A stretch of 64,000 nucleotides of DNA from Halopseudomonas pelagia (GTDB lineage Bacteria; Pseudomonadota; Gammaproteobacteria; Pseudomonadales; Pseudomonadaceae): the NCBI RefSeq assembly GCF_009497895.1, contig NZ_CP033116.1, forward strand, positions 2,542,001 through 2,606,000, read 5' to 3'. The translations under genes and the position numbers were made by a program. Each line of letters starts with the position of its first letter. Positions within the stretch are counted from its first letter, which is position 1. The notes under the pieces were generated by a model, which made no database searches, had not been told where the DNA came from, and saw nothing but the letters and a program-made list of their open reading frames with translations. Of this stretch, positions 63,591 to 64,000 are shown in pieces.

Positions 63591-64000
63591 TTTTTGCCAC
63601 TGGCATGATGTGTTCGAAGGCCTTGCGGTAGGTCGCCTTGAGCTCTTCCGCAGAGGTCGGCTCGCCGCGTTTCTTGTTGAAGAAGTAGATGCAGCCGACT
63701 CGCCCCAAGGCGTAGGTAACGCAGTAGCTGGTCACCGCAGCGGAGGCGGCGCCAACGGTCTGGCCATACACCGGGATCAGCTTGACCAGTTGCTGAATAC
63801 CCAGGCGTGAAGCGTACTGAACGCCAAAGCCCACACCCAGGGTACTGACCAGTTCGGTAATCAGGCGTTTGTCCCATTCCAGCCCGTATTTGTTGGCCAG
63901 GCTATGTAGCATCTTGGTCTGGATCGTCGGCACCGTCACCAGGCCGAGGACCGGTACGGCGTCGGTGGCACCGGCTGCGCCGGCGTACCACATGATTTCA
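63568..64000 (-). CDS. YcjF/DUF697-like protein (5' end outside window)
   Basis: At least 143 codons. The sequence WYAGAAGATDAVPVLGLVTV, then YGQTVGAASAAVTSYCVTYALG, is the glycine/alanine-rich membrane-associated DUF697 domain found behind or beside GTPase domains. The frame stays open to the window edge, beyond the ATG at 63993, so the true start and possibly an N-terminal GTPase domain lie outside. Confidence 0.8.
   Translation of the reverse strand, partial: EIMWYAGAAGATDAVPVLGLVTVPTIQTKMLHSLANKYGLEWDKRLITELVSTLGVGFGVQYASRLGIQQLVKLIPVYGQTVGAASAAVTSYCVTYALGRVGCIYFFNKKRGEPTSAEELKATYRKAFEHIMPVAKNDVKNDA

Overview
The window looks like chromosome of a Pseudomonas-type gammaproteobacterium, possibly the marine Halopseudomonas group. 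This rests on the gene families seen (ExaC-type aldehyde dehydrogenase, YggL, Mpo1-like DUF962, HD-GYP with DUF3391, FecI/FecR/TonB receptor, MarR-HlyD-DUF2955, Xre-RES pair) and on generally high GC. There is no rRNA and no intact tRNA, so the genus is an inference. About 58 real genes are present, with two accessory blocks set in core-like chromosome. || 1-20,040, right part of a genomic island. A tellurium-resistance-type (ter) stress cluster fills 0.6-11.5 kb. First come the enzymes of the predicted Ter-linked nucleoside-like metabolite pathway: ATP-grasp ligase, PRTase_2/TRSP, HAD phosphatase, PRTase_1/PELOTA and an HpcH-like lyase. A TerD-like domain fused to a trypsin-like protease sits among them. 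Then follow terZ, terA, terB, terC, terD and terE, closed by a strong terminator. Behind these lie envelope or hypothetical genes (LprI-like membrane protein, DUF4236, a small secreted protein). The region 14.7-18.4 kb is a junkyard: an IS3 transposase scrap, a frameshifted integrase tail, an intact IS21-family element, a truncated short-chain dehydrogenase and a umuC 3' fragment. An intact tyrosine integrase (18.4-19.8 kb) lies next to a 45-nt copy of the 3' end of tRNA-Pro(GGG). This marks the right border of the island; the left border and the complete tRNA should lie left of the window. || 20.0-33.9 kb, core-like. A Fur-type box precedes an ECF sigma factor, FecR, a TonB transducer-type siderophore receptor and a periplasmic siderophore-esterase-like hydrolase. 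YggL, a DUF962 membrane protein and an ExaC-type aldehyde dehydrogenase follow. Next is a persulfide-detoxification operon (metallo-beta-lactamase-fold dioxygenase, a fused DUF442 phosphatase-like/sulfide:quinone reductase-like flavoprotein, and SulP) divergent from a CsoR-family regulator, with a perfect GC-core palindrome between them. A YgjP-like metalloprotein and a PaaI thioesterase complete the stretch. || 34.0-45.2 kb, second accessory block with a DNA-damage and defence flavour: LexA-boxed umuDC, a Fic protein, a MazG-like pyrophosphohydrolase paired with a nuclease-DUF2075 helicase-S24 peptidase fusion, an AT-rich two-gene module of unknown function (826-aa membrane protein plus 329-aa soluble protein), and a Ymh/HEPN protein. 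|| 45.2-64.0 kb, core-like metabolism and regulation: small envelope proteins, ilvD, an amine-oxidase-like flavoprotein, an HD-GYP phosphodiesterase, an SDR/AraC/Gfo-Idh-MocA/Tat-like-SDR cluster, RidA, LysR, DUF421, a DUF1810-methyltransferase fusion, a MarR-controlled efflux operon with two SlyA-type boxes, an Xre-RES toxin-antitoxin pair, and a YcjX/YcjF-like GTPase pair running off the right end. || The most promising items for new biology are the TerD-protease fusion inside the ter metabolite operon, the MazG plus nuclease-DUF2075-S24 pair, and the uncharacterised 40.1-43.6 kb two-gene module.
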